DNA from: Centropus unirufus
Lineage: Eukaryota > Chordata > Aves > Cuculiformes > Centropidae
Direction: 5' to 3'
NCBI GenBank assembly: GCA_013397695.1
Contig: VYZI01000128.1
Coordinates: 660,478 to 724,477 of the forward strand
DNA length: 64,000 bases
Shown: piece after piece, positions 59,613 through 64,000 of the stretch
How positions within the stretch are numbered: position 1 is the stretch's first letter
Layout: each line of letters begins with the position of its first letter
Position numbers and translations under genes: made by a program
The notes under the pieces: generated by a model
The model's database searches: none
Told to the model about the DNA's origin: nothing
What the model saw: the letters and a program-made list of their open reading frames with translations, nothing else

Positions 59613-62600
59613 CTTGTTCTGTGTGGCAGTAAACAGCAGAGATCAATGTGTTCTTTTAATATTTTCAATTAAAGTGTGGAAAGCCCTCATGATACAGAAC
59701 GTGATGAGGTGTTACAACAGCCAGCAGATCCAAACAGAATGCAAAGGATTTCCGGAATGTAGGGTTGACGTGTATTGCTTCACAACCAGACGTGTCCTTT
59801 GAGATGGGCAATTTACAAAGCCAACCACTAGAGTCAACTCTCTGCAAACTCTAAAAACTGAGTAGGCGATCAATCATCTGCCTTCCAGCAGTCAATGAAT
59901 ATCGTGAGGCAGGTAAGATGGAGGTCACCGCAGTTCCTATATAGCCAGGAATTATCTTCAGCTCACATGCAGAAATCAACCTGACAGAATAGCTCATTGA
60001 CATTAGGAATACATTGAATAAGGACCATCTTTAGAACAGAGCAAATAATTTGTGGCTCCTGGGCAGATGGGACTTCCCAATATTTTCCCTCTTGCCTCAT
60101 AACTGAGCCGGTCTGCATTGCAACCTTCTGTAACACAGGTGTGCCAGGGGGTGGTGCGCTGAAGTGCAAGCTTTGGCCAAGGCAGGTGATGCTCAGCAGC
60201 AGAGGTCATTTGCATAACCACAATCTATTCTAACAAAAAGCTGCTTTTATCAGCCAGGAATACAGTGTTAAGGGGTGCTTTTTGGTTATTCTCTAGAAGT
60301 GGCATCCTTACTTAGAATAGTTTAAATATAGGCTTGATATTTTCCTAGCAAAGAAGCAGCATGGAAGAGAGTATGAGGAGGCAAACACACGAGCTCGGCA
60401 CCTCTCTGAGGAATGGATTAATTTACCTGTAGTCATTTAAAGCTCTTCTGTATTTCATCATATGTTTTACCCAGCTGTTGTCATCTGCTAAAGAGCATTA
60501 TATACACATTAGTGCATTCTTGGAGAAGAGAATGAGAACATCAGATACCAGTATCCAAATTCATGCAGTGGCTCCCTTTCCAAATCCCAGAGCACATACA
60601 CAGGTGTCCAAAGCCACATATTTAGGATCTAGGATCTCATTATGACTTATTCGCACTTTGTAAATAATTGCAGTATTTTTTTAAAATGACATTAGAAATA
60701 TTCATTTTCCTACTGTGTTTGTTATTTAACCTTCCTCTCCCTGCTTCTCACCCAATAGCTAAATGGGATGTACTGCATGCAGCCAAACTCTAATAAGGAA
60801 TTAAACATTTTCCATCCTACAGATCTATCAGAGAACTTCTACATGCATTTTATGAGATGAACAGGACATATCTTTTCTGGCAATTCGAAAAACATGCAGG
60901 GATTTACATGTGTGTGTGCATCAGATAATGAACCCCTTCAGGAGCAGGAAAGTTAAATGGAGCATAATCAAACCATGCACAGGGTTGGTTTATCAGCATT
61001 CAAGGACTACACAAACAAATAATCAATACAACATTTGATTTTTCTTGTATGAACTCTCAGTAGTTCCTTTATCCTCACCCTAATCAGGATTGTTTTTCAG
61101 ATTAGTAAAAGAGAGAACAAAACCACTTCGAAATTAATCTGGAAAATGAATCACCTTACATGGATTCCATCTGCTTGTCCTTCTGGTGACAGAGTTGTAT
61201 CTTCCTAGGCATAACAGCAACATGCTCAAGAAGGTAGAGGAGCTCTCATGACTCAAATTCATAGAATACAGAGATTTCCTATCTTCCATATTCAGTTCTG
61301 GTGGATTACAACTTTAAAATCATTTTTGTCTCCCAAACAATGTAATGGAATATAGGAACGGTGAAGAGTATAATTAGTACCAAGTAGGATATGTAAAAAT
61401 GCAACTTCCCTGTGCCAGAGAAGCAGTGAGTTTCTACCTGGTCCCTTTTGGGCTAAGCTGTTTGATCAGCTTCCCTCAGTCTCTACGGATGTCCTTATAC
61501 TAGTCTAATTGAAGGACCCCTGTTCTCTTTTTATTTTTGCTCTATGAAAAATGCATTGGAGATGTCTTATAATGAACTTTGATATGGTGAAATGATAATA
61601 ATGTCCTAATTATATATAAAAATGTAATTACACTTGCTACTATTATAGAAAAACTCCCTTTATAATGAAGTGTTATGTTAGAAAAAAAGATTTCATTATA
61701 GGCAGATTCCTTTACTTGTTAATTTGGCCTGTGATTCATCGCTTTAATATTGAAAAAAAATCCTCTGTAAGTTACTTTTGATGTTTCTCATTTATGGTTC
61801 ATTTCTCTGCTCTGGCACCTTAAGATGCCAAAAATTACAAACTTATTTAAGATATAGTTAAAAATGCACTAGATCTTTAAAAGGAAGATGGGAAAAGAAA
61901 AAGTAAAAATCCCTTTTCTGGTAGAAATATTTTCTAATGAAACATGGAAGCAGGTTAAATACCATGGCTCTGTTCTTGCTGACCAATTGCCTTTGCTTTT
62001 AAAACTTTTTTTCCTCAACATATTATTAGAGAAAGGTTGTGTTGTATAGCTAAAACTGCTAATGAAAGGGAACGATAGTACTAAGAGACCACCTAGAAAT
62101 AACAGTTTAATGAAAGAAGCATCCAGTCACTTCTAAAAGTTGCAATAAAGTGAAGATCTGAACAACAGAAAGGAGTGAGAATGAACATAATTCGTTCTCA
62201 GTTCTAATATATAAAATCTGCTACAAGTTCAGAATAAGAATATTTTCCCTCTTGAGCCATGAAAAACATATTTCAAGTGTTTTTAAGAGCCAGTAAGTTT
62301 TCCTCTGCACTATACCATAGCTTGCAACTAATATCTTGTATAAAAGCCAGAGAGGGAAGAAGATGGTAAGGCAGTAATTGGCCAACAATTGGAAAAGATA
62401 ACAGTAATTTTTTTGGAACGGAAAATATCATTCCCAACCCAAAACATAAAATGATTATGAGGTGATAGAATGTCTAACCAACTCCACTGAACTACACAGT
62501 CACTGGAGAGAGACATCTGCTAAGATTTTTAAATTGAAAAAAGGACTTTTAATAAAGCATACATTCCAGCTCATATCATCTTTCCAAGAGGAGTTTCAGT

Positions 62601-64000
62601 CTCCTTTTACACAGAAATCCCCTGCCCCAACCATTCTCTCTTTACTCCTCTGTTTTATTCAAGGTGGCCATACTAAAGAGGATCTTTCCTGCTAGCCAGC
62701 AGCTTTCATCAAGGCTGGAGTTCCTTTACAAGGTGATTTTGTGCACATCACTTCCCTGTGGTCCAGTAAGAACCAGCCCCCACTGAATGAACGGTATAAA
62801 TTGCTAAGATGTTGTAGCAACATGCATTACAGGAAGAAAAGCAGTTTGTGGAGGTGCAGGGGCAATTTCTATTAGCTCAGTAAGGGAACCTAGGTCATTT
62901 TCCAAATTCTGACAGATGTGAAGACTATCAATGCATACAAATGACCAAAAACGTGGAAGGCTGTCAGCAGAAGGTCAACAATGCAGCGGAGAAAGTTACA
63001 CACACTCATGGTTCTTTTATAGAAAGCTTTGCGCTTCTTGCTGGAAAGTCACAAGACACTTCCATTCATTGTGGTATTGGGGAAGCACTGTCTTCCAAGC
63101 AACGCTAAAGAATATGCTACAATTTTAAGTCTCTCGGTATAGATAATCACTTGCTTTATGATCAGTCTACCAAATTCCATTTGGAATTATTAAGGCTATT
63201 CACAGAGTGATTCATTGCCATCTTGATTAAGTGCAGAAAAATATCCTGCAAAGTTTGCAAAGAAGTCAGGTGGCTGAGCGAAAAATTCACTGTTTGACAG
63301 CTGGGAAAATCATACAAAGAAGGAACAGCTCGTAACAGAAAATTACTGTATCATTCCAAAATAAATGAGAAATTATATCTTTAGGGAATGAATGGAAGGT
63401 TTTGTTAAGGTTGCATCTGGAAAGAGAAACAACAGCAACATTCACAAGGATATATGCTACTAAAACAGGAGCTCCTGTGCTTCCTCATAAAGCTACAGTG
63501 TTCAAGCAGGACGAATCGCTGCTGTTTATAATAAATAAGAAAGTTAGTAAACTCTCCATAGATGCTTTGCTAGCTTTTGAAGCGTTAATTCATTGTCAGC
63601 GGGTTATGCAATTTCAATTCTTTCAGTTGAAGATCATTCATTTGCAAGTTCTGATTTAACATCCACGATGAAGGTAAGAATTGCAGAGCGTCCCCAAAAC
63701 ATGCTAATAAGAAAAACAAGATTTTCAGAAAACAGATTGCATCAATTCAGACATCTAGTTGCAAGGAATCTCTTGCAGGATTTTCACAGCACTCTGTTTT
63801 TCTCGTTGCAAATAGAACTATAAACTGGAGTGTCAATTATTTTTAGCCAGACAAATGTCACAAAAGACAGGTGTTCTGCTCCTGGAGCTGTACAAACTGC
63901 AGACTGTGCCTCTGAGCAGCAACACGTAGCAAACAGCAATATTTAACTAAAGCACTGATCCTGCCGTTTTTAAAATTCTCTTGATTTTGTGTACTGCCAA
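59613..64000. other. Gene-free interval to the window end
   Basis: AT-rich unique-looking DNA. Short frames of 60-85 codons on both strands show no recognisable domains. No transposon, RNA gene or strong repeat was recognised. Confidence 0.45.

Overview
This window looks like avian nuclear DNA. CR1 LINE fragments sit on both strands, and there are two solo LTRs of a bird-type endogenous retrovirus family, AT-rich non-coding sequence and one CpG-rich promoter-like island. The LTR type suggests a neoavian, possibly passerine, bird; this is inference. No bacterial, plasmid or phage feature was seen. There is no tRNA, rRNA or CRISPR array that I can support.

The only protein-coding gene I can defend is on the minus strand at the left end. 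Two short exons (11577-11673 and 7690-7773) have good splice acceptors and donors and join in phase. Together they encode an N-terminus with an IDEYL...KGLSKQE stretch that matches, from memory, the start of TTC29, a tetratricopeptide-repeat axonemal protein needed for the sperm flagellum. A CpG-rich island at about 14680-15240, with GC-box sequence and a weak RFX-like site, is the probable promoter and 5' UTR region. The later, TPR-coding exons are not visible and should lie left of position 1.

From about 15.3 kb to 64 kb I find no gene. In mammals TTC29 is transcribed away from a long gene-poor interval that ends at EDNRA, so this stretch probably corresponds to that interval. It holds an old CR1 with endonuclease and reverse-transcriptase remnants (about 15950-17280), several younger 3' CR1 pieces (18491-18635, 20645-21540, 49421-49768, 59501-59612), two solo LTRs in opposite orientation (32257-32822 and 55584-56114, the second with a perfect 5-bp target duplication), short simple repeats, and segments that look like conserved non-coding elements but cannot be proven from one sequence. 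I found no clear novel system. The most useful results are the TTC29 exon recovery, the mosaic CR1 at 20.6-21.5 kb, the LTR pair, and a GGAAT expansion inside one LTR.
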